Assembly (NCBI GenBank): GCA_021464245.1
Contig: JADCRB010000016.1
Span: forward strand, 10,126,603 to 10,190,602
Origin: Carallia brachiata
Taxonomy: Eukaryota > Streptophyta > Magnoliopsida > Malpighiales > Rhizophoraceae
Direction of reading: 5' to 3'
DNA: 64,000 bases
The notes under the pieces were generated by a model. It was not told the DNA's origin. It was given only the letters and a program-made list of their open reading frames with translations, and searched no databases. A program made the translations under genes and the position numbers. Positions 26,501 to 40,300 of the stretch are shown here, in pieces. Within the stretch, counting starts at the first letter, position 1; each line of letters starts with the position of its first letter.

Positions 26501-28264
26501 TGTAAAAACCTTTAATTTCAATGCAAAACGCTTTTCCAACACCTTTTGAGGTGATAAATCATTGAATTCCCTCTAATAAGTGTGCAATTGATCATGATTT
26601 GCATTTATTAGTTGCATAATACCTTTTGTGGTGTGAATAAAAAGGCTAAATCGCTTTATTTCTTGCAAATAAGTGATTTTCTTTCATTTGAATGGCTTAT
26701 TTAACACAAATTAAAGTTAATTTAAGCATAAATGCTTGTAAAAACCTTTAATTTCAATGCAAAACGAATTTCCAACACCTTTTGAGGTGGTAAATACATT
26801 CAATACCCTCTAATAGGTGTGCAATTGGTCATCATTTGCATTTATTAGTTGCATAAGACCTTTTATGGTGTGAATAAAGAGGCTAAATCACTTTATCTCT
26901 TGCAAATAAGTGATTTTCTTTCATTTTAATGGCTTATCTAACACAATTTAAAGTTAATTTAAGCATAAATGCTTGTAAAAACTTTTAATTTCGATGCAAA
27001 ACGCATTTCTAACACCTTTTGAGGTGATAAATACATTCAATTCCCTTTAATAACTGTGTAATTGATAATGATTTGCATTTATGAGTTGCATAAGACCTTT
27101 TGTAGCGTGAATAAAGAGGTTAAATCACTTTATTTCTTGCAAATAAGTGATTTTCTTTCATTTTCATTTTAAGGCTTACACAATTAAAGTTAATTTGAGC
27201 ATAAATGCTTGTAAAAACCTTTAATTTCAAAGCAAAATGCATTTCCAACACCTTTTGAGGTGTTAAATACATTCAATTTCCCCTAATAAGTGTGCAATTG
27301 ATCATGATTTGCATTAATTTGTCGCATAAGACCTTTTGTGGCGTGAAAAAAGAGGCTAAATTACTTTATTTCTTGCAAATAAGTGATTTTCTTTCATTTT
27401 AATGGCTTATTTAACACAAATTAACGTTAATTTAGGCACAAATGCTTGCAAAAACCTTTAATTTCAATAAAAAACGCTTTTCCAACACCTTTTGAGGTGA
27501 TTAATACTATCAAATCCCTATAATAAGTGTGCAATTAATCATCATTTGCATTTATCAGTTGCATAAGACCTTTTGCGGGGTGAATAAAGATGCTAAATCG
27601 CCTTATTTCTTACAAATAAGTGATTTTCTTTCATTTTAATGGCTTATTTAACACAAATTACAGTTAATTTAAGCATAAATATTTGTAAAAACCTTTAATT
27701 TCAATACAAAACGCATTTCCAACACCCCTTTGAAGTGTTAAATACATTCAATTCTCCCTAATAAGTGCGTAATTGATCATGATTTGCATTTATTAGTCGC
27801 ATAAGACCTTTTGTGGCGTGAATAAGGAGACTAAATTACTTTATTTCTTGAAAGTAAGTGATTTTCTTTAATTTTAATGGCTTATTCAACACAAATTAAA
27901 GTTAGCTTAAGCAAAAATGATTGTAAAAACTTTTAATTTCAATGCAAAACGCATTTCCAACACCCTTTGAAGTGTTAAATACATTCAATTCTCCCTAATA
28001 AGTGCGTAATTGATCATGATTTACATTTATTAGTCGCATAAGACCTTTTGTTGGCGTGAATAAAGAGGCTAAATCACTTTATTTCTTAAAGTAAGTGATT
28101 TCTTTCATTTTAATGCTATTTAAACAAATTAAAGTTAGTTTAAGCAAAAATGATTGTAAAAACTTTTAATTTCAATGCAAAACGCATTTCCAACACCTTT
28201 TGAGGTGATAATACATTCAAATCCCTCTAATAAGGTGCAATTGATCATAATTTGCATTTATCAT
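23560..28264 (+). repeat. Mixed A monomers leading into the trimer region
   Basis: About 20 monomers with variants AATGGCTTATCTAACAC, AGTTTAATGTTAATTT, AAGTGCGTAATTGATC and CTTGAAAGTAAGTG. At about 23740-24480 a three-monomer block matches 11580-12340. The variants AAGTGCGTAATTG, AAAGTAAGTG and AAATAGGC first appear here and become the building blocks of the array from 28265 on. Nothing other than satellite is present. Confidence 0.83.
24911..25384 (+). repeat. Adjacent one-monomer duplication, one base different
   Basis: 24911-25147 and 25148-25384 are each exactly 237 bp. By eye they differ at a single position (CTTTTAATTTC versus CTTTTCATTTC). Both carry AATAGGTGTGCAATTG, GGCTTATCTAACAC and GATAAATGCATTCAA. 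This is the clearest recent single-unit duplication in the window and confirms the 237-bp unit length. Confidence 0.9.
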
Positions 28265-31200
28265 TTGCATAAGACCTTTTGTGGTGTGAATAAATAGGCT
28301 AAATCACTTTATCTCTTGCAAATAAGTGATTTCTTTCTTTCTTTAATGGCTTATTAACACAGTTTAAAGTTAATTTAAGCGAAATGCTCTAAAAACCTTT
28401 AATTTCAATGCAAAACGCTTTCCAATAACCTTTTGAGGTGATAAATCAATCAATTCCCTCTAATAAATGTGCAATTGATCATGATTTGCATTTATTAGTC
28501 GCATAAGACCTTTCGTGCCGTGAATCAAGAGGCTAAATCACTTTATTTCTTGCAAATAAGTGATTTTCTTTCACTTTAATAATGGCTTATTTAACACAAA
28601 TTAAAGTTAATTTAGGCCAAATGCTTGTAAAAACCTTCAATTTCAATGAAAACACTTTTCAACACCTTTTGAGGTGATTAATACTATCAAATCCCTATAA
28701 TAAGTGTGCAATTAATCATCATTTGCATTTATCAGTTGCATAAGACCTTTTGCGGGGTGAATAAAGATGCTAAATCCCTTTATTTCTTACAAATAAGTGA
28801 TTTTCTTTCATTTTAATGGCTTATTTAACAGAAATTACAGTTAATTTAAGCATAAATATGTGTAAAAACCTTTAATTTCAATACAAAACGCATTTCCAAC
28901 ACCCTTTGAAGTGTTAAATACATTCAATTCTCCCTAATAAGTGCGTAATTGATCATGATTTGCATTTATTTGTCGCATAAGACCTTTTGTGGCGTGAATA
29001 AAGAGACTAAATCACTTATTTCTTGAAAGTAAGTGATTTTTTCATTTAATATGGCTTATTTAACACAAATTAAAGTTAGTTTAAGCATAAATGATTGTAA
29101 AAACTTTAATTTCAATGCAAAACGCATTTCCAACACCTTTTGAGGTGATAAATACATTCAATCCCTCTAATAAGTGTGCAATTGATCATAATTTGCATTT
29201 CAGTTGCATAAGACCTTTTGTAGTGTGAATAAATAGGCTAAATCACTTTATCTCTTGCAAATAAGTGATTTTTCTTTTTAATAATGGCTTATTTAACACA
29301 GTTTAATGTTAATTTAAGCATAAATGCTTCTAAAAACCTTTAATTTCAATGAAAAGCTTTTCAAACACCTTTTGAGGTGATTAATACTATCAATCCCTAT
29401 AATAAGTGTGCAATTATCATCATTTGCATTTATCAGTTGCATAAGACCTTTTGCGGGGTGAATAAAGATGCTAAATCGCTTTATTGTTACAAATAAGTGA
29501 TTTCTTTCATTTTAATGGCTTATTTAACACAAATTACAGTTAATTTAAGCATAAATATTGTAAAAACCTTTAATTTCAATACAAAAGCATTTCCAACACC
29601 CTTTGAAGTGTAAATACATTCAATTCTCCTAATAAGTGCGTAATTGATCATGATTTGCATTTATCGCATAAGACCTTTTGTGGCGTGAATAAAGAGGCTA
29701 AATCACTTTATTTCTTGAAAGTAAGTGATTTCTTTCATTTTAATGGCTTATTTAACACAAAAAAGTTAGTTTAAGCATAAATGTTGTAAAAACTTTAATT
29801 TCAATGCAAAACGCATTTCCAACACCTTTGAGGTGATAAATATTCAAATCCCTCTAATAAGTGTGCAATTGATCATAATTTGCATTTATCAGTGCATAAG
29901 ACCTTTTGTGGTGTGAATAAATAGGCTAAATCACTTTATCTCTTGCAAATAAGTGATTCTCTTTCTTTTTAATGGCTTATTTAACACAGTTTAATGTTAA
30001 TTTAAGCATAAATGCTTCTAAAAACCTTTAATTTCAATGAAAAATGCTTTTCAAACACCTTTTGAGGTGATTAATACTATCAAATCCCTATAATAAGTGT
30101 GCAATTAATCATCATTTGCATTTATCAGTTGCATAAGACCTTTTGCGGGTGAATAAAGAGCTAAATCTTTATTTGTTACAAATAAGTGATTTTCTTTCAT
30201 TTTAATGGCTTATTTAACACAAATTAAGTTAATTAAGCATAAATATTGTAAAAACCTTTAATTTCAATACAAAACGCATTTCCAACACCTTTGAGTGTTA
30301 AATACATTCAATTCCCTAATAAGTGCGTAATTGATCATGATTTGCATTTATTAGTCGCATAAGACCTTTTGGGCGTGAATAAAGAGGCTAAATCACTTTA
30401 TTTCTTGAAATAAGTGATTTCTTTCATTTTAATGGCTTATTTAACACAAATTAAAGTTATTAGCATAAATGATTGTAAAAACTTTAATTTCAATGCAAAA
30501 CGCATTTCCAACACCTTTTGAGGTGATAAATACATTCAAATCCCTCTAATAAGTGTGCAATTGATCATAATTTGCATTTATCAGCTGCATAAGACCTTTT
30601 GTGGTGTGAATAAATAGGCTAAAACACTTTATCTCTTGCAAATAAGTGATTTTCTTTCATTTTAATGGCGTATTTAACACAGTTTAATGTTAATTTAAGC
30701 ATAAATGCTTGTAAAAACCTTTAATTTCAATGCAAAACGCTTTTCCAACACTTTTTGAGGTGATAAATACATTGAATTCCTTCTAATAAGTGTGCAATTG
30801 ATCATGATTTGCATTTATTAGTTGCATAAGACCTTTGTGGTGTGAATAAAAGGCTAAATCACTTTATTTCTTGCAAATAAGTGATTTTCTTTCATTTTAA
30901 TGGCTTATTTAACACAAATTAACTTAATTTAAGTATAAATGCTTGAAAAACCTTTAATTTCAATGTAAAACGCATTTCCAACACCTTTTGAGTGGTAAAT
31001 ACATTCAATACCCTCTAAGTGTGCAATTGATCATGATTTGCATTTATTAGTTGCATAAGACCTTTTGTGGCGTGAATAAAGAGGCTAAATCACTTTATTT
31101 CTTGCAAATAAGTTATTTTCTTTCATTTTAATGGCTTATTTAACACAGTTTAATGTTAATTTAAGCATAAATGCTTGTAAAAACCTTTAATTTCAATGCA

Positions 31201-34200
31201 AAACGCTTTCCAACACCTTTTAAGGTGATAAATACATTGAATTCCCTCTAATAAGTGTGCAATTGATCATGATTTGCATTTATTAGTTGCATAAGACCTT
31301 TTGTGGCGTGAATAAAGAGGCTAAATCACTTTATTTCTCGCAAATAAGTGATTTTCTTTCATTTGAATTGCTATTTAACACAAATTAAAGTTAATTTAAG
31401 CAAAAATGTTTGTAAAAACTTTTAATTTCAATGCAAAACGCATTTCCAACACCTTTTGAGGTGATAAATACATTCAAATCCCTCTAATAAGTGTGCAATT
31501 GATCATAATTTGCATTTATCATTTGCATAAGACCTTTTGTGGTGTGAATAAATAGGCTAAATCACTTTATCTCTTGCAAATAAGTGATTTTCTTTCTTTT
31601 TAATGGCTTATTTAACACAGTTTAAAGTTAATTTAAGCATAAATGCCTCTAAAAACCTTTAATTTCAATGCAAAACCGCTTTTCCAACAACTTTTGAGGT
31701 GATAAATACATTCAATTCCCTCTAATAAATGTGCAATTGATCATGATTTGCATTTATTGGTCGCATAAGACCTTTCGTGGTGTGAATCAAGAGGCCAAAT
31801 CACTTTATTTCTTGCAAATAAGTGATTTTCTTTCACTTTAATGGCTTATTTGACACAAATTAAAGTTTAATTTAGGCACAAATGCTTGTAAAACCTTCAA
31901 TTTCAATGAAAAACGCTTTTTCAAACACCTTTTGAGGTGATTAATACTATCAAATCCCTATAATAAGTGTGCAATTAATCATCATTTGCATTTATCAGTT
32001 GCATAAGACCTTTTGCGGGGTGAATAAAGATGCTAAATCCCTTTATTTCTTACAAATAAGTGATTTTCTTTCATTTTAATGGCTTATTTAACACAAATTA
32101 CAGTTAATTTAAGCATAAATATGTGTAAAAACCTTTAATTTCAATACAAAACGCATTTCCAACACCCTTTGAAGTGTTAAATACATTCAATTCTCCCTAA
32201 TAAGTGCGTAATTGATCATGATTTGCATTTATTTGTCGCATAAGACCTTTTGTGGCGTGAATAAAGAGACTAAATCACTTTATTTCTTGAAAGTAAGTGA
32301 TTTTCTTTCATTTTAATGGCTTATTTAACACAAATTAAAGTTAGTTTAAGCATAAATGATTGTAAAAACTTTTAATTTCAATGCAAAACGCATTTCCAAC
32401 ACCTTTTGAGGTGATAAATACATTCAAATCCCTCTAATAAGTGTGCAATTGATCATAATTTGCATTTATCAGTTGCATAAGACCTTTTGTAGTGTGAATA
32501 AATAGGCTAAATCACTTTATCTCTTGCAAATAAGTGATTCTCTTTCTTTTTAATGGCTTATTTAACACAGTTTAATGTTAATTTAAGCATAAATGCTTCT
32601 AAAAACCTTTAATTTCAATGAAAAATGCTTTTCAAACACCTTTTGAGGTGATTAATACTATCAAATCCCTATAATAAGTGTGCAATTAATCATCATTTGC
32701 ATTTATCAGTTGCATAAGACCTTTTGCGGGGTGAATAAAGATGCTAAATCGCTTTATTTGTTACAAATAAGTGATTTTCTTTCATTTTAATGGCTTATTT
32801 AACACAAATTACAGTTAATTTAAGCATAAATATTTGTAAAAACCTTTAATTTCAATACAAAACGCATTTCCAACACCCTTTGAAGTGTTAAATACATTCA
32901 ATTCTCCCTAATAAGTGCGTAATTGATCATGATTTGCATTTATTAGTCGCATAAGACCTTTTGTGGCGTGAATAAAGAGGCTAAATCACTTTATTTCTTG
33001 AAAGTAAGTGATTTCTTTCATTTTAATGGCTTATTTAACACAAATTAAAGTTAGTTTAAGCATAAATGATTGTAAAAACTTTTAATTTCAATGCAAAACG
33101 CATTTCCAACACCTTTTGAGGTGATAAATACATTCAAATCCCTCTAATAAGTGTGCAATTGATCATAATTTGCATTTATCAGCTGCATAAGACCTTTTGT
33201 GGTGTGAATAAATAGGCTAAAACACTTTATCTCTTGCAAATAAGTGATTTTCTTTCATTTTAATGGCGTATTTAACACAGTTTAATGTTAATTTAAGCAT
33301 AAATGCTTGTAAAAACCTTTAATTTCAATGCAAAACGCTTTTCCAACACTTTTTGAGGTGATAAATACATTGAATTCCTTCTAATAAGTGTGCAATTGAT
33401 CATGATTTGCATTTATTAGTTGCATAAAACCTTTTGTGGTGTGAATAAAAAGGCTAAATCACTTTATTTCTTGCAAATAAGTGATTTTCTTTCATTTTAA
33501 TGGCTTATTTAACACAAATTAAACTTAATTTAAGTATAAATGCTTGAAAAAACCTTTAATTTCAATGTAAAACGCATTTCCAACACCTTTTGAGTTGGTA
33601 AATACATTCAATACCCTCTAATAAGTGTGCAATTGATCATGATTTGCATTTATTAGTTGCATAAGACCTTTTGTGGCGTGAATAAAGAGGCTAAATCACT
33701 TTATTTCTTGCAAATAAGTTATTTTCTTTCATTTTAATGGCTTATTTAACACAGTTTAATGTTAATTTAAGCATAAATGCTTGTAAAAACCTTTAATTTC
33801 AATGCAAAACGCTTTTCCAACACCTTTTAAGGTGATAAATACATTGAATTCCCTCTAATAAGTGTGCAATTGATCATGATTTGCATTTATTAGTTGCATA
33901 AGACCTTTTGTGGCGTGAATAAAGAGGCTAAATCACTTTATTTCTCGCGAATAAGTGATTTTCTTTCATTTGAATTGCTATTTAACACAAATTAAAGTTA
34001 ATTTAAGCAAAAATATTTGTAAAAACTTTTAATTTCAATGCAAAACGCATTTCCAACACCTTTTGAGGTGATAAATACATTCAAATCCCTCTAATAAGTG
34101 TGCAATTGATCATAATTTGCATTTATCATTTGCATAAGACCTTTTGTGGTGTGAATAAATAGGCTAAATCACTTTATCTCTTGCAAATAAGTGATTTTCT

Positions 34201-36984
34201 TTCTTTTTAATGGCTTATTTAACACAGTTTAAAGTTAATTTAAGCATAAATGCCTCTAAAAACCTTTAATTTCAATGCAAAACGCTTTTCCAACAACTTT
34301 TGAGGTGATAAATACATTCAATTCCCTCTAATAAATGTGCAATTGATCATGATTTGCATTTATTGGTCGCATAAGACCTTTCGTGGCGTGAATCAAGAGG
34401 CCAAATCACTTTATTTCTTGCAAATAAGTGATTTTCTTTCACTTTAATGGCTTATTTGACACAAATTAAAGTTAATTTAGGCACAAATGCTTGTAAAAAC
34501 CTTCAATTTCAATGAAAAACGCTTTTCAAACACCTTTTGAGGTGATTAATACTATCAAATCCCTATAATAAGTGTGCAATTAATCATCATTTGCATTTAT
34601 CAGTTGCATAAGACCTTTTGCGGGGTGAATAAAGATGCTAAATCGCTTTATTTCTTACAAATAAGTGATTTTCTTTCATTTTAATGGCTTATTTAACACA
34701 AATTACAGTTAATTTAAGCATAAATATTTGTAAAAACCTTTAATTTCAATACAAAACGCATTTCCAACACCCTTTGAAGTGTTAAATACATTCAATTCTC
34801 CCTAATAAGTGCGTAATTGATCATGATTTGCATTTATTAGTCGCATAAGACCTTTTGTGGCGTGAATAAAGAGACTAAATCACTTTATTTCTTGAAAGTA
34901 AGTGATTTTCTTTCATTTTAATGGCATATTTAACACAACTTAAAGTTAGCTTAAGCAAAAATGATTGTAAAAACTTTTAATTTCAATGCAAAACGCATTT
35001 CCAACACCTTTTGAGGTGATAAATACATTCAATACCCTCTAATAAGTGTGCAATTGATCATGATTTACATTTATTAGTTGCATAAGACCTTTTGTGGCGT
35101 GAATAAAGAGGCTAAATCACTTTATTTCTTGCAAATAAGTGATTTTCTTTCATTTTAATGGCTTATTTAACACAAATTAAACTTAATTTAAGTATAAATG
35201 CTTGAAAAAACCTTTAATTTCAATGAAAAACGCTTTTCAAACACCTTTTGAGGTGATTAGTACTATCAAATCCCTATAATAAGTGTGCAATTAATCATCA
35301 TTTGCATTTATCAGTTGCATAAGACCTTTTGCGGGGCGAATAAAGATGCTAAATCGCTTTATTTCTTACAAATAAGTGATTTTCTTTCATTTTAATGGCT
35401 TATTTAACACAAATTACAGTTAATTTAAGCATAAATATTTGTAAAAACCTTTAATTTCAATACAAAACGCATTTCCAACACCCTTTGAGGTGTTAAATAC
35501 ATTCAATTCTCCCTAATAAGTGCGTAATTGATCATGATTTGCATTTATTAGTCGCAAAAGACCTTTTGCGGCGTGAATAAAGAGACTAAATCACTTTATT
35601 TCTTGAAAGTAAGTGATTTTCTTTCATTTTAATGGCTTATTTAACACAAATTAAAGTTAGTTTAAGCATAAATGATTGTAAAAACTTTTAATTTCAATGC
35701 AAAACGCATTTCCAACACCTTTTGAGGTGATAAATACATTCAAATCCCTCTAATAAGTGTGCAATTGATCATAATTTGCATTTATCAGTTGCATAAGACC
35801 TTTTGTGGTGTGAATAAATAGGCTAAATCACTTTATCTCTTGCAAATAAGTGATTCTCTTTCTTTTTAATGGCTTATTTAACACAGTTTAATGTTAATTT
35901 AAGCATAAATGCTTCTAAAAACCTTTAATTTCAATGCAAAACGCTTTTCCAACACCTTTTGAGGTGATAAATACATTCAATTCCCTATAATAAATGTGCA
36001 ATTAATCATGATTTGCATTTATTAGTCGCATAAGACCTTTCGTGGCGGGAATCAAGAGGCTAAATCACTTTATTTCTTACAAATAAGTGATTTTCTTTCA
36101 CTTTAATGGCTTATTTAACACAAATTAAAGTTAATTTAGGCACAAATGCTTGTAAAAACCTTCAATTTCAATGAAAAACGCTTTTCAAACACCTTTTGAG
36201 GTGATTAATACTATCAAATCCCTATAATAAGTGTGCAATTAATCATCATTTGCATTTATCAGTTGCATAAGACCTTTTGCGGGGTGAATAAAGATGCTAA
36301 ATCGCTTTATTTCTTACAAATAAGTGATTTTCTTTCATTTTAATGGCTTACTTAACACAAATTACAGTTAATTTAAGCATAAATATTTGTAAAAACCTTT
36401 AATTTCAATACAAAACGCATTTCCAACACCCTTTGAAGTGTTAAATACATTCAATTCTCCCTAATAAGTGCGTAATTGATCATGATTTGCATTTATTAGT
36501 CGCATAAGACCTTTTGTGGCGTGAATAAAGAGACTAAATCACTTTATTTCTTGAAAGTAAGTGATTTTCTTTCATTTTAATGGCTTATTTAACACAAATT
36601 AAAGTTAGTTTAAGCATAAATGATTGTAAAAACTTTTAATTTCAATGCAAAACGCATTTCCAACACCTTTTGAGGTGATAAATACATTCAAATCCCTCTA
36701 ATAAGTGTGCAATTGATCATAATTTGCATTTATCAGTTGCATAAGACCTTTTGTGGTGTGAATAAATAGGCTAAATCACTTTATCTCTTGCAAATAAGTG
36801 ATTCTCTTTCTTTTTAATGGCTTATTTAACACAGTTTAATGTTAATTTAAGCATAAATGCTTCTAAAAACCTTTAATTTCAATGCAAAACGCTTTTCCAA
36901 CACCTTTTGAGGTGATAAATACATTCAATTCCCTATAATAAGTGTGCAATTGATCATGATTGGCATTTATTGGTTGTATAAGAC
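28265..36984 (+). repeat. Trimer-based higher-order repeat, 14- and 11-monomer units
   Basis: Three monomer types recur in order: X with GCGGGGTGAATAAAGATGC, Y with AAAGAGACTAAATC or AAAGAGGC plus CTTGAAAGTAAGTG, and Z with GAATAAATAGGC plus ACAGTTTAATG. X occurs near 28751, 29453, 30144, 32014, 32726, 34618, 35332 and 36278. A larger unit starts at the CATTTGCATAAGACC monomer near 28265, 31525 and 34130. The second interval is 2605 bp (11 monomers); the first is about 3.26 kb (14 monomers) because it holds one extra X-Y-Z trimer. The 28.0-30.5 kb part is rich in short deletions, while 30.6-36.9 kb is clean. Confidence 0.88.
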
Positions 36985-39900
36985 CTTTTGTGGTGTGAAT
37001 AAAGTGGCTAAATCACTTTATCTCTTGCAAATAAGTGATTTTCTTTCATTTTAATGGCTTATTTAACACAAATTAAACTTGATTTAAGCATAAATGCTTG
37101 TAAAAACCTTTAATTTCAACGCAAAACGCTTTTCCAACACCTTTTGAGGTGATAAATACATTCAATTCTCTCTAATAAGTGTGCAATTGATCATGATTTC
37201 CGTTTATTAGTTGCATAATATCTTTTGTGGTGTGAATAAAAAGGCTAAATCGCTTTATTTCTTGCAAATAAGTGATTTTCTTTCATTTTAATGACTTATT
37301 TAACACAAATTAAACTTAATTTAAGTATAAATGCTTGAAAAAACCTTTAATTTCAATGTAAAATGCATTTCTAACACCTTTTGAGGTGGTAAATACATTC
37401 AATACTGTCTAATAAATGTGCAATTGATCATGATTTGCATTTATTAGTTGCATAAGACCTTTTGTGGTGTGAATAAAGAGGCTAAATCACTTTATTTCTT
37501 GCAAATAAGTGATTTTCTTTCATTTTAATGGCTTATTTAAGACAGTTTAATGTTAATTTAAGCATAAATGCATGTTAAAACCTTTAATTTCAATGCAAAA
37601 CGCATTTCTAACACCTTTTGAGGTGATAAATACTTTCAATTCCCCCTAATAAGTGTGCAATTGATCATGATTTGCATTTATTAGTTGCATAAGGCCTTTT
37701 GTGACATGAATAAAGAGACTAAATCACTTCATTTCATGAAAATAAGTTATTTTCTTTCAATTTGATGGCTTATTTAACCAAAATTGGACTTAAATAAAGT
37801 ATAAATGCTCACAAAAACAATTAATTTCAATGTAAAACGCATTTTCAACACCTTTTGGGGTGTTAAATGCATTCAATTCCCTTTAATAAGTGTGCAATTG
37901 ATCGTGATTTACATTTATTAGTTGCATAAGACCTTTTGTGGCGTGAATAAAGAGGCTAAATCACTTTATTTCTTGCAAATAAGTGCTTTTCTTTCATTTT
38001 AATATCTTATTTAACACAAATTAAAGTTAATTTAAGCACAAATTCTTGTAAAAACCATTAATTTCAATGCAAAACACATTTCCAACACCTTTTGAGGTGA
38101 CAAATACATTCAATTCCTTTTAATAAGTGTGCAATTAATCATGATTTGCATTTATTTGTTGCATAATACCTTTTGTGGTGTGAATAAAAAGGCTAAATCG
38201 CTTTATTTCTTGCAAATAAGTGATTTTCTTTCATTTTAATGGCTTATTTAACACAAATTAAAGTTAATTTAAGCATAAATGCTTGTAAAACCCTTTAACT
38301 TCAATGCAAAACGCATTTCCAACACCTTTTGAGGTCTTAAATACATTCAATTCCCTCTAATAAGTGTGTAATTGATCATGATTTGCATTTATTAGTTGCA
38401 CAAGACAAGTTGTGGCTTAAATAAATACGCTAAATCACTATATTTCTTCCAAATAAGTGATTTTCTTTCATTTTAATCTCTTATTTGACACAAATTAAAG
38501 TTAATTTAAGCATAAATGCTTGTAAACACCTTTAATTTCAAAGCAAAACGCATTTCCAACACCTTTTGAGGTGATAAATACATTCAATTCCCTCTAATAA
38601 GTGTGCAATTGATCATGATTTGCATTTATTAGTTGTATAAGACCATTTGTGGCGTGAATAAAGAGGTTAAATCACTTTATTTCTTGCAAATAAGTGATTT
38701 TCTTTAATTTTAATGGCTTATTTAACACAAATTAAAGTTAATTTAGGCACAAATGCTTGTAAAAACCTTTAATTTCAAAGCAAAACGCATTTCCAACACC
38801 TTTTGAGGTGATAAATACATTCAATTCCCTCTAATAAGTGTGCAATTGATCATGATTTGCATTTATTAGTTGCATAAGACCTTTTGTGGCGTGAATAAAT
38901 AGGCTAAATCACTTTATTTCTTGCAAATAAGTGATTTTGTTTCATTTGAATGGCTATTTAACACAAATTAAAGTTAATTTAAGGAGAAATGCTTGTAAAA
39001 ACCTTTAATTTAAATGCAAAACGAATTTCCAACACCTTTTGAGGTGATAAATACATTCAATACCCTCTAATAAGTGTGCAATTTATCATAATTTGCATTT
39101 ATTAGATGGATAAGACCTTTTGTGGTGTGAATAAAGAGGCTAAATCACTTTATTTCTTGGAAATAAGTGATTTTCTTTCATTTTAATGGCTTATTTAACA
39201 CAAATTAAACTTAATTTATGCATAAGTGCTTGTAAAAACCTTTAATTTCAAAGCAAAACGCATTTCCAACACCTTTTGAGGTGTTAAATACATTCAATTC
39301 CCCCTAGTAAGTGTGCAATTGATCATGATTTGCGTTTATTAGTCGCATAAGACCTTTTGTGGGGTGAATAAGGAGGCTAAATAACTTTATTTCTTGCAAA
39401 TAAGTGATTTTCTTTCATTTTAATGGCTTGTTTAACACAAATTAAAGTAAATTTAAGCACAAATGCTTGTAAAAACCTTTAATTTCAATGAAAAACGCAT
39501 TTCTAACACCTTTTGAGGTGTTAAATACATTCAATTCCCCCTAATAAGTGTGCAATTGATCATGATTTGCATTTATTAGTCGCATAAGACCTTTTGTGGG
39601 GTGAATAAAGATGCTAACTCACTTTATTTCCTGCATATAAGTGATTTTCTTTCATTTTAACGGCTTATTTAACACAATTTAAAGTTAATTTAAGCATAAA
39701 TGCTTGTAAAAACCTTTAATTTCAAAGCAAAACGCATTTCCAACACGTTTTGAGGTGTTAAATACATTCAATTCCCCCTAATAAGTGTGCAATTGATCAT
39801 GATTTGTATTTATTAGTCGCATAAGACCTTTTGTGGGGTGAATAATGAGGCTAAATCACTTTATTTCTTGCAAATAAGTGATTTTCTTTCATTTTAATGG

Positions 39901-40300
39901 CTTATTTAACTCAAATTAAAGTTAATTTAAGCACAAATGCTTGTAAAAACCTTTAATTTCAATGAAAAACGCATTTCCAACACATTTTGAGGTGATAAAT
40001 ACATTCAAATCCCTCTAATAAGTGTGCAATTGATCATAATTTGCATTTAGTTGCATAAGACCTTTTGTGGGGTGAATAAAGATGCTAACTCACTTTATTT
40101 CTTGCATATAAGTGATTTTCTTTCATTTTAACGGCTTATTTAACACAATTTAAAGTTAATTTAAGCATAAATGCTTGTAAAAACCTTTAATTTCAATGCA
40201 AAACGCTTTTCCAACACCTTTTGAGGTGATAAATACATTGAATTCCCTCTAATAAGTGTGCAATTGATCATGATTTGCATTTATTAGTTGCATAACACCT
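33430..40300 (+). repeat. Large block, copy 1 (29 monomers)
   Basis: This block begins with the monomer carrying TTTTGAGTTGGTAAAT (33591). It continues through the X/Y/Z types, the AAAGTGGC monomer near 36985, the B-like ACATGAATAAAGAGAC monomer at 37701, the CAAGACAAGTTGTGGC monomer at 38401 and the CTAACTCACTTT monomers near 39600 and 40070. The same order restarts at 40300. The length, about 6.87 kb, is 29 monomers. It overlaps the trimer-based region because the two levels of organisation are nested. Confidence 0.85.
37690..37926 (+). repeat. B-like monomer embedded in the A array
   Basis: This monomer reads ACATGAATAAAGAGAC, CACTTCATTTCATG, TTGGACTTAAATAAAG, TATAAATGCTCACAAAAAC and TTTTGGGGTGTTAAATGC. 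These are characters of the B subfamily found beyond 52775, notably AATAAAGTATAAATGCTCAC and the GGGGTGTTAAATGC segment. It still carries A features such as AAAACGCATTT. Related copies are near 43600, 49750 and 51650. The AAGCAT/ATGCTT palindrome is lost here. Boundaries are approximate. Confidence 0.8.
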
